A stretch of 64,000 nt of DNA from Mactromeris polynyma (lineage: Eukaryota > Mollusca > Bivalvia > Venerida > Mactridae), in contig JASFXZ010000001.1 in assembly GCA_032209605.1 (NCBI GenBank), forward strand, positions 31,624,619-31,688,618, in the 5' to 3' direction. The translations under genes were made by a program, and so were the position numbers. This document shows, in pieces, positions 9,946 to 22,110 of the stretch. The notes under the pieces are model-generated. The model saw only the letters and a list, made by a program, of their open reading frames with translations. It had not been told where the DNA came from and ran no database searches. Numbering within the stretch: the stretch's first letter is position 1; every line of letters starts with the position of its first letter.

Positions 9946-11088
9946 AGTTATAAACTCGGCACATTCCGTCAAAGTTCGGAATTTTCGAACGTTTCTTGAT
10001 TTATTTGACTAAGATTGACATAAGGAATTATCTTGAGAGCTTAGAAACGGCTAAATGCATTCCATTCAAATTCGGAAAAAGTATGCCTGTTTCGCAAATG
10101 CTGAACACATATAGGCATATAAACACAGAAATGGTCACTAAATGGCCGATCTATTATAGGAAACGTCCTTTTCAGTTTGATCGAAAGCGTTATAAAAATA
10201 GGGCATCGCCTGTCACAGTGGTTTTAGCATGTGTAAAAAAGCATACGAAGAATCACTCGTCAGGAAAAAGCTTTATCACTTTATTATGACAAGAGACAGA
10301 TATTTTCGGCTGAGCATAGGTTTAAAATTAAATCTGGAAAGATTCAACAATACCCATGTACAATTATTATACTTATTTTGTGTCTTTCGGCGTTTGCTCT
10401 CGAGTGGACAAGAAATCGATCGCCATCCAAAAGCGCTGGGAATTTACTTAGGGTAATTTGTTTGCCACATATTTCAGTATTTCTTAGAAACCTCAGATGG
10501 AAACAGCATTGCATCTGTATAAGAACTTTCTATGATGTGCTTAGAACACCATAAAGTGCAGACTAAATGCTGACTAAGTTCTTTGTAAATACAGTACTCC
10601 CATCTTTTCCTGTAAATAGCAGAATAAAGATACAGTGGCAGGCAAATAAAGGGTTCAGTCATCAATGCTTGGCATTGTATAAGTTAACTTTATGCTAAAC
10701 GGTAATGCAATTCTTAGAAATTGTCAATCAATTCCTGGAAATACCAGAAACCACAGAATGCAAATCACACACGCTGTTAAAGAAGCATTTGGCTTCTAAT
10801 ACTCTTAACAGTGTGAATAAAATACTTCTGAAAAAAGCAATAAGAATAATGATTCAGCGATCATGTATATACTGAAAACTCTTGACAAAGCTGGACAAAA
10901 CTGCTTTGTGGTCAGCAATCACTAGTAATAGCATTTCTTTAAAATGCACTTAAGACATTGAACAGTGCAGCAAGGAGTTATTATGGCTTCCATTTAAAAT
11001 AAGATTCTAACAACAGCTAGGAATTCAAATATATAAAACACTTACTACCCTTCCCCAACCTTAATACTCAAGAGTAGTATTCATTTAG
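9946..11088. other. Unit 2 spacer before the minisatellite
   Basis: Shared with units 4 and 5, missing from unit 3. Short ORFs here are not conserved in frame between copies. An interrupted inverted repeat at about 10758-10813 pairs CACAC/GCTGTTAA with TTAACAG/TGTG and GAAGC with GCTTC. No gene seen. Confidence 0.6.
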
Positions 11089-12459
11089 GGAGTAGTGTTC
11101 AGTGAGCTGTGTCAGTGAGCTGTATTCAGTGAGCTGTGTTCAGTGAGCTGTGTTCAGTATTTGAGCTGTGTTCAGTATTTGAGCTGTGTTCAGTATTTGA
11201 GCTGTGTTCAGTATTTGAGCTGTGTTCAGTATTTGAGCTGTGTTCAGTATTTGAGCTGTATTCAGTATTTGAGCTGTGTTCAGTATTTGAGCTATGTTCA
11301 GTATTTGAGCTGTGTTCAGTATTTGAGCTGTGTTCAGTATTTGAGCTGTGTTCAGTGAGCTGTGTTCAGTGAGCTGTGTTCAGTGAGCTGTGTTCAGTGA
11401 GCTGTGTTCAGTGAGCTGTGTTCAGTATTTGAGCTGTGTTCAGTATTTGAGCTGTGTTCAGTATTTGAGCTGTGTTCAGTATTTGAGCTGTGTTCAGTAT
11501 TTGAGCTGTGTTCAGTGAGCTGTGTTCGGTGAGCTGTGTTCGGTGAGCTGTGTTCAGTATTTGAGCTGTGTTCAGTATTTGAGATGTGTTCAGTATTTGA
11601 GCTGTGTTCAGTGAGCTGTGTTCAGTATTTGAGCTGTGTTCAGTATTTGAGCTGTGTTCAGTATTTGAGCTGTGTTCAGTATTTGAGCTGTGTTCAGTAT
11701 TTGAGCTGTGTTCAGTGAGCTGTGTTCGGTGAGCTGTGTTCGGTGAGCTGTGTTCAGTATTTGAGCTGTGTTCAGTATTTGAGATGTGTTCAGTATTTGA
11801 GCTGTGTTCAGTAAGAAGTGTTCAGTAAGTAGTGTACAGTTAGTAAGTAGTGTTCAGTTAGCAGTGTTCAGTAAGTATGTAGTGTTGAGTGAGAAGTGTT
11901 CAGTAAGTAGTGTTCAGTAAGTAAGTAGAGTTCCGTGAGTAGTGTTCAGTGAGTAGTGTTCATTACAGTAGTGTTCAGTTAGTGAGTTATTATCAGTGAG
12001 TAGTGTTCAGTAACGGAGTAGTGTTCAGTGAGTTGTGTCCACTGAGATGTGTTCCGTAAGTGAGTAATATTCAGTGAGTAGTGTTCAGTGAATTGTGTTC
12101 AGTTAGTTAGTAGTGTTCAGTAAGTGAGTAGTGTTCAGTGAGTGAGTGGTGCTCAGTGAGTAGTGTTCAGTAAGTGAGCTGTGTTCAATGAGTAGTGTTC
12201 AGTAAGTGAGTAATATTCAGTGAGTAGTGTTCAGTGAATTGTGTTCAGTAAGTGAGTAGTGTTTAGTAAGTGAGTAGTGTTCAGTGAGTGAGTAGTGATC
12301 AGTGAGTAGTGATCAGTAAGTGAGTTGTGTTCAATGAGTAGTGTTCAGTAAGTGAGAAGTGTTCAGTGAGCTGTGTTCAGTGATTGAGTGGTGTTTAATA
12401 AGTAGTGTTCAATGAGTAGTGTTCAGTGAGTAGTGTTCATTGAGTAGTGTTCAGTGAGT
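11089..12459. repeat. Minisatellite array 2, 14-bp and 18-bp (ATTT) monomers
   Basis: The left two thirds alternate blocks of 14-bp GAGCTGTGTTCAGT with 18-bp GAGCTGTGTTCAGTATTT. The right third is degenerate 14-bp type with GTAAGTGAGTAG spacers. The 18-bp blocks give spurious open frames repeating ELCSVF. The right end is fused directly to MITE 1. Confidence 0.95.
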
Positions 12460-12589
12460 AGTGCAACCTCTATAGAGCAGCCTCTTTTGAGAAAAAACCT
12501 CTCTTCAAAAACATTATCATTTTCCCGTGGTAAAACTTTATAACTTCTCAACAACAGACAACCTGTGTTACTCTAGAAAGGTTGGACAG
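12460..12589. mobile_element. MITE-like element 1, unit 2 (internally deleted, left flank lost)
   Basis: The left terminus AGTGCAACCTCTATAGAG joins the minisatellite with no intervening sequence, whereas units 1, 4 and 5 keep about 75 bp between them. About 26 internal bp are also missing. The right terminus has GTTGGACAG. Confidence 0.6.
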
Positions 12590-13299
12590 TATATAAGACA
12601 GGATTCCAACTATAGAAGAGCTGTATATATTTATCCTGTTATCATCATACATAATACTACCACTGTTCGAAGATTTAATGTAAGGGAATATAACCAATGC
12701 GAACATCCTGCACAATTTACGATATATCATGCAGTTATCCCCCTTAGTAATATACACAAATTAATACGGCTGTTACTGAACTGTTTTCATTGACAAATTT
12801 CGGGATTTAAATACGGCATTGAAGAACAACTTTTATTAATCATCGGGTACGAATTTTCATTTCGAATAATACATAGTTTTGAATAGCCCAGTTCAATTTG
12901 AAGTGCCTAAGAATATACAACGGGACCTGATATTTATTTCGGATGATACCAAGTATTCGGATAGAAGGTGGTCGAATAAACGAGGTCCGGCTATAGGTCT
13001 ATTGATTATATAGGCTTCCTAAGCAGTTCATCGCTAAACTTTTTGTATCATGTCTTCATCAATTAAAGTTAATACTAATAATAAATTCTTTATTTCTAGA
13101 AGATAACATATTGAGATTAAACAATAAATGTGTACACCTTATTTACAACATAGCCTTCTATTAACAAGATAAACAACCAAAAGCACACGCACAAACAAAC
13201 AAGCATTCACACACCCACACGCACAAACAATAACTTGTACAAGTACATCATGTATTAACATCAGGATGTCTGACAATAATTACTTATAATTTGCATTCA
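12590..13299. other. Unit 2 spacer with LINE 3' fragment
   Basis: Lacks the class-specific block of units 1 and 5. Contains the minus-strand LINE 3' remnant at about 13070-13290. No gene seen. Confidence 0.6.
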
Positions 13300-13775
13300 C
13301 ACACTCATCGACAGACACAAACAAATATTATAAATTTAAAAGCAACCATTAACTTTAATCCCATGTGATACACGAGACCAAGGTTACGACTGACGGTCAG
13401 TTGTTAAAAGTACATTTTGTACACTAGCATATTGTCTTGTCCGATAGTAACTGTTAAAAAAAGTCGCATTTTCTGCCGAATTTTATTTCATAATAATCTC
13501 ACTGGTTTTATTTTGTAACTGCTGCCGAATTTTATTTCATTTCAAATTAATTATTTATTCAAAAGTAATATTTCTTCTTCAAAAAAGGCTTTCAATTAAG
13601 TTATAATATACGTACCTTAAAGACTTGTCAATTGTCTGGTAAATTGTGTTTCGCTATGTCTGTTTTACTCGCTCGGATAATAAGAATCTTCGCGGTAAAC
13701 AGCAACGCCTAGAATGACGTACGTTACATCCATGGAAACGTAACGTTACTGTGACGTCACGACGTCAGAATTTAT
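13300..13775 (+). repeat. Direct repeat DR1, unit 2
   Basis: Equivalent to 2172-2612, with an extra repeated segment (GCCGAATTTTATTTCAT occurs twice). Ends with the CRE-like site at 13752-13767. Confidence 0.65.
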
Positions 13776-13802
13776 GATTCGTGTGGATCCGAATGAATAT
13801 AT

Positions 13803-14232
13803 GTGTCATTCTCTGAGATGTTTGGCCCAAATAACACATCTGTGCGAAATTGAGTTATTAACATATCTGAATGCAGGGATATTTGTAGGTCACTACTAAA
13901 CAAGGGAATTTTTTAGGGAATTACAGAACTTTTAATACGGTCATCAAGACTAGATTGACAATTTAATACAACAAATATTATGTTTTCAGATACGATGATA
14001 TTTTACAAATAAATGTATATTATTATTTTCCTTAAAAAAAATGGACCGTATATGTGTACCGACAATTTTGTTGCTTCTGCTCGCCGCTAAATCATGAATC
14101 TTTTACTGAACTGTTTCTACTAGCTGTTGCAATTAATGTGAAAATATGACGGTATAATGTGAAAACATGACGTCATCTTTATTGCGCTATTCTCAGAAAC
14201 GAGTGCATTTGAGCCAAAACTCAGACTGCCAC
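13803..14232. mobile_element. MITE-like element 3, unit 2
   Basis: Same termini and insertion point as the unit 1 copy, with small internal deletions. Confidence 0.65.
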
Positions 14233-14386
14233 ATATTAAGAATTCCAAACACGAAATGCTCACTATATATTGTAAATTTTTAAACTAGTTGGATTGCGGT
14301 CAGGTTCCTGATTCTTGGTGTCTTGGTATAATACTGACAATCTATAAAAGCAAGGATAGTCCCGAGGACCCTGACAATTATAGATT
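14233..14386 (+). pseudogene. Decayed non-LTR reverse transcriptase fragment, unit 2
   Basis: Same RT-upstream segment as at 3099-3248, with a stop codon. Confidence 0.7.
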
Positions 14387-16365
14387 ATAAATACAAAATG
14401 TAGTCGATAATTCAATCATCAATCTGGAAACCAACATGATCAAAACATACTCGCCGTATAGACGTAGTAAGTGTAACCATACTATAAAATAATTGTGTGA
14501 CCTTGGTTCTGTGTTGTTTATCTCGTGTTTACATGGACTCTTTCCAGTGTTTCTACATCTTGTATCAGAACAGTATCTGCAAACGTTATTAGTTTGAGCC
14601 AGTCTTACAGTATTACTCTTGGACGGAAACCCAATCTGTTTTTGATATGGTAACAAACCCCAGGAATCTCTACAGTTGTATGATTGACAGTATCTGCAAT
14701 CGTTATTAGTTTAAGTATCAAACCTGTCACACAGTATTAGTCTTGGACGGAAAACAAGACATTCTTATATCTGTTTTTGATATGGTAATATACCTTTTGC
14801 AAAGAAAAATTCAGTTCATGATAGTAATAAATCAAACATGCACAATACCTAGGAATCTCTATACCACCATCATACATAAATTCAAGCATTGTATTCTATG
14901 GTTTTGTGAGGTGTACATACATACCAATAGGTCGGTCACACATTCTATATATTTTAGCTCGACTATTCCATGAATACTTGTTAACTTAACACACGTGTTG
15001 CTCTGTAGTCATGTGTAGTCCATTTTCAGGTTTTCGAGTTCGTTGATGATGCTATGATGTTTGGTTATCTTGTTCTTTGGTTCTCCTTAGTTGTACTTTA
15101 TGGTCGGGCTGCCCATTCCTTGTGCCCCTGTTCCTTTGTATGTTTACCCTTGCGTTTCCTCGATGCCTGATGTTTTCAGGACTCTTCTTTTTATGTGGGT
15201 CTTTGTGGGGAGGCATTGTCTTGTGTCTGTGGCGTTCCCTGTAGCAACTTATTCTCTCTCTTATCATTTCGGTTATGTTTTGTCACCTCCTTATGCTTGT
15301 CTCCTCCTTCTTCCTTGTTCTGACTAGCAACGTCGTGATTTGTCAATCCATCTGGCTCTCCCTGCTCCAATTTTATTTCTTCGCAACTATATATGTACCT
15401 TAAGTTCACTTTTAATAGCGTTCTTATAAGCTTTTTGAGCCAAGAATAGTTCCATTGTGTGCCGCGAATCGATTTCATTCGAAAGTATGTCCTCGTTTCA
15501 TGAACAACCATTTTAAAACACTAACTGTACATATTATCCGAACATAAAGAAGTGTGTGTTAGTGTATCAGTGAGTACACATATAACTTTATCCACGGATA
15601 GGGTTCTTATTTCACTTCATATTTAACTGCTGACCTACAATTTCGGTTCAATTATTCTTTTACTCAGTTTACGTGACTACATTTTCTATATATGGTCCAA
15701 AATGTGACGTCCGGGAATTTTGGTTACATCTTTAAAACCTTGGTGACCAAGTTTTCAAGTTCCTTAAATGCCACCGTACAACATTGGTAGTTACATATGA
15801 TCATAAAATGTATTTGTTTCATAGAAGGGAAGTTGAAAAATAACCTGATCTGGAATGGAAAAAACGTTTAAAAATGAAGATGTAACAAGGACACAGAAGG
15901 TTAACTTGTAAGTTTTCAATTACAAACCTTTCTATTGTTAGAAGAAAACAGTTTGTTTCAGTTTTAAAGAGAAATTTCATGCTAAAACCATTTTAGGTGT
16001 TTGAATGAATAGCATATCATCCCCTGGCACCAGAATATTGCACTACAAGTAAAGGGAAAGTGTTTGGTAAGATGTAACACATATTCTTGGACAGCATAGT
16101 TTGGATCATATATTGATAAAAATGATGATTTTACTCAGTGATACAAAGCTGATGGAATACATTATGGAAGTGACTTTCCATGTTCCAAAATATTTTAATC
16201 ATATCCTACAAATTTATAACAACACCAGCGATAACCCCGATACGAAATAACACGTACGGGAAGCTACAACAGGACAATAACTCAATTCATTTCGTGGCGT
16301 TGAAAAGTAAAGGTATTTAAGCGGATATTCGAGCGGTTTGTGAAAGTAGCGCTCTTGTGTTCCTG
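14387..16365. other. Unit 2 spacer upstream of C1q gene 2
   Basis: Equivalent to 3249-5260. The 62-codon open segment is broken here by a stop at about 15730. The pyrimidine-rich tract is at about 15060-15310. No gene seen. Confidence 0.55.
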
Positions 16366-16373
16366 TATAAATA
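16366..16373 (+). promoter_or_regulatory. TATA box of C1q gene 2
   Basis: TATAAATA, 61 bp before the start codon. Confidence 0.7.
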
Positions 16374-16426
16374 ACCGTAGCAATCCAGACTTGTTTAGTT
16401 ACTTACTCAGTGTTATAAGTTATAAG

Positions 16427-17883
16427 ATGTTTCACAACAAAATGTCGACTTTCGCATATGTCGTCTGCTTTCTGTTTTGTTCATGTTCGGGATTTAAACT
16501 TGAACAATCTTGTTCAAAATTTCATTATGAAGAACAAACACTCGAGAAATTAATTCGATTGCAACTGTTTGTTGAAAGAACCAAGGAGGAAATGGACGCA
16601 ACACAGAACAAAGTGATGGATACGCTTTCCGAATTATCCAAGGAACGCGAAGGGATTAAGGCAGACGTGCAAGCCGCGATTGGTGAAATCAATCAAGTGA
16701 AGAGTAACGCTGAAAAGGAGATGGCAACCTTAAAGAAGCATTATTCTGATGCCATCGACAGTTATGCTAAAGAAACAGCAGAAACAAAGGGTACGTAGAA
16801 ACCATTGTAAAGGCGTTAGAATTTTATATTTATAAATGACCTTATCTTATTTTCATCTTGATCAATGACTTATTTAACCTATTATATACACATAATACAT
16901 TAGTGTGTGTATATAAATGTGTTCATCGGATATAGGTGCCCCCCCCCATTTTTATGATGTTGTTGTTGTTTCTGACAAGCAGTGTGGGTACTGTAAAAAG
17001 TGACTAATGTACAATGGATGTAAAATCATTTCTGAAGAATATTACTATCTACAACCGCTTTAATATTCAATATACATGTATCTCTTATATTTGATGAAAG
17101 TCAGTGTATTTTATTTGTTGATATTTTCGACTAAATCAATGACCATATTAATGATGTCAACCCCCCCCCCCCCCCCGAATGCAAAATTGTATATGCTATT
17201 GGCCCTATATTTCTTCATTTGTAATGCTTGCGACACAAATTCACAGTGTTCATGACATCAGGCTATTTTTCGATGTCAGTGTCATAACTCTGCTTTCATT
17301 GATTTAATCCTAGATGTCCAACTTCGTATACATGTATTATACTACATAATGTTCAAACGAAGTCAAGAAATCTACTGAAAGAATGATAAATATTAATATT
17401 ATGCACCAACTCTTCCAAGTTGAATAGTTACGTGTTCTTTAATGCCCATTCATTCTTATCTTCACAGAAACGTTAGTGACTCCAGTTGTAGCCTTCAAGA
17501 GCCATATAGTGACGGATAAAGCCACGATTGATAACAAAATAGTTGTGTTTAGTACAAACCTACTAAATACTGATGGTTCCTACGACAACAAGACCGGTAT
17601 ATTCACAGCTCCGCTTGGTGGCGTGTACATCTTCGCAACGCAAATCTGTCTAGCCCCAAAATCGCCTTCTTACTACACAATTAACGTTGGAGGAACTGAC
17701 TCGAGTTCTGCTCTTCTAGGCGATGAAAACTATGAAGCATGTTACACTATCGACACCATCGTGAAAGTGGCGAAAGGAACTGAGATAACTGTGCGCTGCA
17801 AGTATTATTGTGCCGGTAAAACCGTCTGGGGAAATGTTTACTCGAAAAATAGTTTTTCTGGAGTTCTAATACAAGGAATTTAA
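16427..17883 (+). CDS. Secreted coiled-coil C1q-domain protein, copy 2
   Basis: Exons 16427-16790 and 17468-17883, phase-1 GT-AG intron of 677 bp, 259 residues. Signal peptide about 1-22, coiled coil about 38-120, C1q domain about 127-259. Compared with copy 1 it has GFKLEQ after the signal peptide, MDATQ and NAEKE in the coil. In the head it has its own APKSP loop (184-188) and a distinctive CKYYCAGKTVWGNVYS patch near residues 232-247, plus FATQIC instead of FTAQIC. All four head cysteines are kept. No disruption seen, so it is predicted functional as a secreted lectin-like protein; the ligand is unknown. Confidence 0.92.
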
Positions 17884-18839
17884 TAACATATCAACTGTTA
17901 CTGTTTACTATTGCTACCTAATTGTAGTAGTTTTACACAGTGTGACAGTCAGAAGTGTGTCTAGAATTGTGCCAGTTTTGTTGTGTAATATCGGAATGTT
18001 AAATAGCTTTTTTATTTTACGTTTACTCATTGAGCAACGGTTTCTAACTACGTAGAAGGTTTTCCCCTAGCTCTTGATTTCACTTTTCTTATTTTATCGT
18101 TACTAACTGGGATCCAAAATATTGATTCAAGAAAAGCATAGATAAATTCCATTTTGCTTATCGATAAACTGTATGAGGCAATATCTTCGATACGTAGCTT
18201 CGAGTGTTTTGGAAGCATTAAATATTTCATCCGTATCAGTTTCTTCATAATAAAAAAATGAATATACGGTCATGAAATTTATGCATATACAATTCTAGAA
18301 TTGTTATTAAAAATCCTAAGTTATACGTTGATAGCTTTGCTTGACAGAGTCACTCCATGACTAACATATATTGTGTAGAATCATAATAAAAGGAGCACCA
18401 TTAGGAAGAGTGGTTTGATATTCGAATTGATCTTGCGATGAAGAGTAATTCTATGTACTTATTAGTCAGGGAGGTTGGTGACTAGCAAGATTTGTTTGTT
18501 GTTTCGACCAGATTGCCGAGAACCTATCCACCCGAGGACGATATACATAGTCCATATTGGTGTGGCCTAAATGTATGCCACAATCGCTTGTCTGGAATAG
18601 GAGAATAAGAACAGACATGCCAGTGTAACATTAACTTTTGACTCCGTTGAAAAAAATACCCCGATATTGTCAATTTCTCACATAAAGGGACAGGACAGTA
18701 CTGGGACTCTTACCCAAGACCCTTATGGTCAGTTTTCGATGTTTTCTCTTTCTTGCGACACCGCCTCCGTGATCTAGTTGTTAAGGTCGTTGACTTGAAA
18801 TAACAAAGCCTATTACCGCTTTACTATCTTGGTCTGATC
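17884..18839. other. 3' flank of C1q gene 2
   Basis: Likely 3' UTR with AATAAA near 18249. Beyond about 18480 comes the segment that unit 1 lacks. No gene seen. Confidence 0.6.
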
Positions 18840-18911
18840 GCCCGGCTAGTTCAGTTGGTAGAGCGCTAAATTGTCACCCGACAGTTCCAAGTTCGATTCC
18901 CGGGTTGGGCA
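18840..18911 (+). mobile_element. tRNA-Lys-like SINE head, unit 2
   Basis: 72 nt beginning GCCCGGCTAGTTCAGTTGG and ending GGGTTGGGCA. The 7-bp acceptor stem pairs (two G-U), and the D arm, A box (TAGTTCAGTTGG) and B box (GTTCGATTC) are intact. The anticodon arm does not form; instead TTGTC-ACCC-GACAG makes a 5-bp hairpin. This fits a tRNA-derived SINE promoter better than a working tRNA. About 230 bp downstream is also conserved between units and may be the SINE body. The head resembles metazoan tRNA-Lys (family knowledge). Confidence 0.6.
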
Positions 18912-20138
18912 GGTTATGTTCTTCCGTGACATTGGCTACGGTCATGCCCTCCATAAGAGGATAAGTTGTCAGTTGCTTGTGGGAGAGCATGTTTGTACTG
19001 CTTGATAATTTTCGAAAAACTGATTTGGTCAACTGATTAAACTACTTTGGTAATTATGTCTACACCCACTGCTGTACTACATTGGTCTTTTTGTGTACGC
19101 CTATTGGACTATACGGTCACCGCTGTTCAACACTGGGCATTATGTTACTAAAATTAGTAGGAACATTACAGACATATTGAATTTTCTGTGTCTTAAATTT
19201 CTATTTGATATATTCATTTTTAATTGCAATATCCTAAATATGTCATCGGAGTACTTATAACTTTTGTTAAGTGTATTTTGTGTTACATTTGACATTCCTT
19301 GTATGCACTCCACTGGATTGCATTTGTCATTCTGTATATGTTCTCCACATGATTGCAATTGCCATTTTAAAGTTGTACTCAACAGGATTACATTTGTCAA
19401 TATGCATGTATTCTACTGGATTGCATTTGTGTACCTGTATATGTATGATACTTGATTGCATTTGTCATTTTATATACGCACTCTACAGGATTTCATCTGT
19501 TTTAGTGTCTTGGGGTTGAGTCCCTGTACCGAACTGTCTCTTTAAGTGAGACAGTTGACATTTTCTTACGGAGGATCAAAGCCTTATACTGGTCATTCCC
19601 AGGATCGATGGTAATGTAAATTGTCTGAACTGAACAGCAATATTGATTAAAACATTGTCGGAGTCAATTTGCAACGTTTAATGTTGCAGCGGCATGCATA
19701 CATTTTCAATCACGCAAACTCCTAGCAACAGTTACTAGAGTCAACTGTGATTTGAGCTCGGAACACCTCGGCGATTATTAGTATAATATATTTGCATGTA
19801 TTCCGAGCTCTGCCGGAAACCGTCGAGTAAGTACGATTGTTTTCTGTGCGAGTATATTGTGGTTTAGTAGAGAAAAAATTAAGTGGCGCTCAACACATCC
19901 AGCTATTTATGTTACATTGTTTATTTACGAGTTTAAACACATGCTTTTGTTTTTTTTGCTATGAATGAAATCATATGTTTGTTGGTTGTTGTATGTGCTT
20001 GTGCAATAAATATACAAACATCATCGCAGTTAGTTGTTTCGTAAAAAATGTCCGAGGTATTATATCTCTGCCTGAAAACAGAAGGCTTGCGAAAGCTGCA
20101 TTCTTGCAAAATCGAGTTATAACAATACAATACGCTTA
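18912..20138. other. Unit 2: SINE body candidate, 34-bp repeats and hairpins
   Basis: Holds the sequence following the SINE head, the degenerate 34-bp repeats (19278-19500), the AACTGTCTC hairpin (19532-19556) and the octamer hairpin (19754-19810). No gene seen. Confidence 0.6.
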
Positions 20139-20313
20139 TAGTAAAACCTCAATAATAAGACCACCCTTGGGACACTTGAAAACTGGTCTTAATATTGAGG
20201 AGGTCTTAATATTGAAGTTGAATTAAGAGCAAAACAGTGAACATGGATTTGAAAAATGTCTTAATTTTGAGATGTTCTTATCATTGATGAGGTCTTTAAT
20301 TGAGGTTTTACTG
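20139..20313. mobile_element. MITE-like element 2, unit 2
   Basis: Same termini as at 8246-8423, flanked by TA on both sides. Confidence 0.7.
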
Positions 20314-21138
20314 TATTTCGACATTTTAAAACGTTCATACAAAGCTTATAGTCACAGACGTTATATGTGCGAGAAAGAAAATTACAACACTTAATATAAA
20401 CCAGGACAGTAGTTATCAGTAATGGTACAATTTCAAAATGTAACTTTTAAACACAGAAAGATACAGTTCCATCCCCAAAAGATGTTTGTTTGGTATAACT
20501 CTACCTAGCAAAACATACATGTAGGTGGGTAGGTAGTTATTTTTATAACTACATGTTTTAGTATTTATGGTCATATTAATAGTGATAACTATTATTATGC
20601 TGCTAAGATTAATTTCCCACTGACACGTCAAAAGCGTTTTTTAGAAAGGGGCCATTTTTATTGGTGGGCAAGGTTTTGCAAAACAAACAATCTTTTTAAG
20701 TATAGCCTAGTAATAGTTTTCACAGACTGGTCAACGTGCTTTCCTGGAAATCAACATTACGAAATATGTGTATTTTGCTAATTAAGGTAAATTTGCAGAC
20801 GTTGTTTTCTTGAAAACGTGATACAATAAAATTTATCAATTTAAGGCCAATGACAATACTATTGCCCAATGTAGTTTTGTTTTCGTTCTTAATACACAAA
20901 TAAACAGACATAACTTAGCTCTGTATTACACTTTTACGACCAGGCATTGAGATATCTACCCGAGGCTTCAATTAAGTGAGTTATGCAGATCGTGGTTTCA
21001 CCAGTGTATTAACGGGAGAGTATTCGTTTTTACCCATCTGAGAGCTCGTCAGTGGACCAATTCTTGTTTAATTATGTTTACCTGTGTACATTGTGACAGC
21101 GCAGTAGGTATTCACACTTACAGATGTTATTCATACGT
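20314..21138. other. Unit 2 right part, ending at a deletion junction
   Basis: Homologous to 8424-9235. At 21138/21139 it jumps from TGTTATTCAT straight into the DR1 core of the next unit. No gene seen. Confidence 0.65.
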
Positions 21139-21190
21139 TACGTCCATGGAAACGTAACTCTTCTGTGACGTCACGACGTCAGAATTTATG
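21139..21190 (+). repeat. Truncated DR1, start of unit 3
   Basis: Only the last about 52 bp of DR1, including CCATGG and TGACGTCACGACGTCA (21166-21181). The preceding DR2, spacer, minisatellite, MITE 1 and most of DR1, about 4.5 kb in other units, are missing. Confidence 0.7.
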
Positions 21191-21195
21191 ATTCG

Positions 21196-22110
21196 TGTGG
21201 ATCCGAATGATTATATTAAGAATTCCAAACATGAAATGTTCACTATATATTGTAAAGGTTCCTGATTCTTGGTGTGTTGGTATAATACTCTATAAAACTA
21301 AGTTGTTGGGGGGAACTATTTACGGCCGTTCTTATTGATAGAATAAATTCATTTTAGAGGACAAAACATACTTAATGAAGAGCAGGCGGGGTTTCGTGCT
21401 AAGTATGGCACTCTTTTTCGCTTACAATGTACTAATTATAGATCATTCAAAACTGAATTTAAGTTGGCATACCACCTAACAAATGTATCATGGAGCCTTG
21501 CTCATCAGATAAGTAGATTTAGGTGTCTAGACAATTTGATTCCTGTTGTAAGTGGTCGTTTTGGAAATATTGATAGGAATCTCATGATGTGTACGTTATG
21601 CAACTCTAATGATGTTGGTGATGAGTTTCATTTATATCTTGAGATGTTCTTTCTTTAATGATAATAGGAAAATATTTTTGGACAGATTTTATTTTCCATT
21701 TCCAAATACTTTAAAACTTCAGAAACTTTTAGTAGCACAGACACCCCAACTGTTATTAAACTTGCAAAATTTATCAAAATTATTCTATCTGAATTCAGGA
21801 GATAACTTATTTTTGTTTCTCAACTTCATCTTCCTTTAAACTATTATCTCATTGTGAATTACCTATATATGTTACAAATGGATAATTAAAAAAAGCTAAT
21901 TGGATAGATATTAGAAAAAACTAGCATTGTGACAGTATATATACTCCATTTAGTTGTGTATTACTCTTATATGCGTTTATGCTGTTCTTGTTATGACATG
22001 TATCATGTGTATACATTTCATTGTTGTTCGCCATTATGTTCTATTATTCCAACCTGGTTGATTTAACTCTGTATGCCCGTAATGGGCCATGAGTATTTGA
22101 ATAAAAGTTC
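21196..22110 (+). pseudogene. Internally deleted non-LTR retrotransposon, unit 3
   Basis: Continuous reading of VDPNDYIKNSKHEM without the MITE found in the other units, then a short deletion, then F-T-A-V-L-I-D-R-I-N-S-F and NILNEEQAGFRAKYG (RT motifs). The catalytic RT core is deleted at about 21430. Next comes the ORF C-terminus (LAHQISRFRCLDN, CTLCNSNDVGDEFH) with a frameshift near 21645. The 3' end has GCCCGTAATGGGCC and AATAAAAG near 22100. This is the most complete copy of the LINE of which units 1, 2, 4 and 5 keep only the RT-upstream piece. Confidence 0.75.

Noticed and set aside
18840..18911. Functional tRNA gene (Asp-like GTC loop or Lys)
   Set aside because: The anticodon stem does not pair around any 7-nt loop, so a SINE head is more likely.
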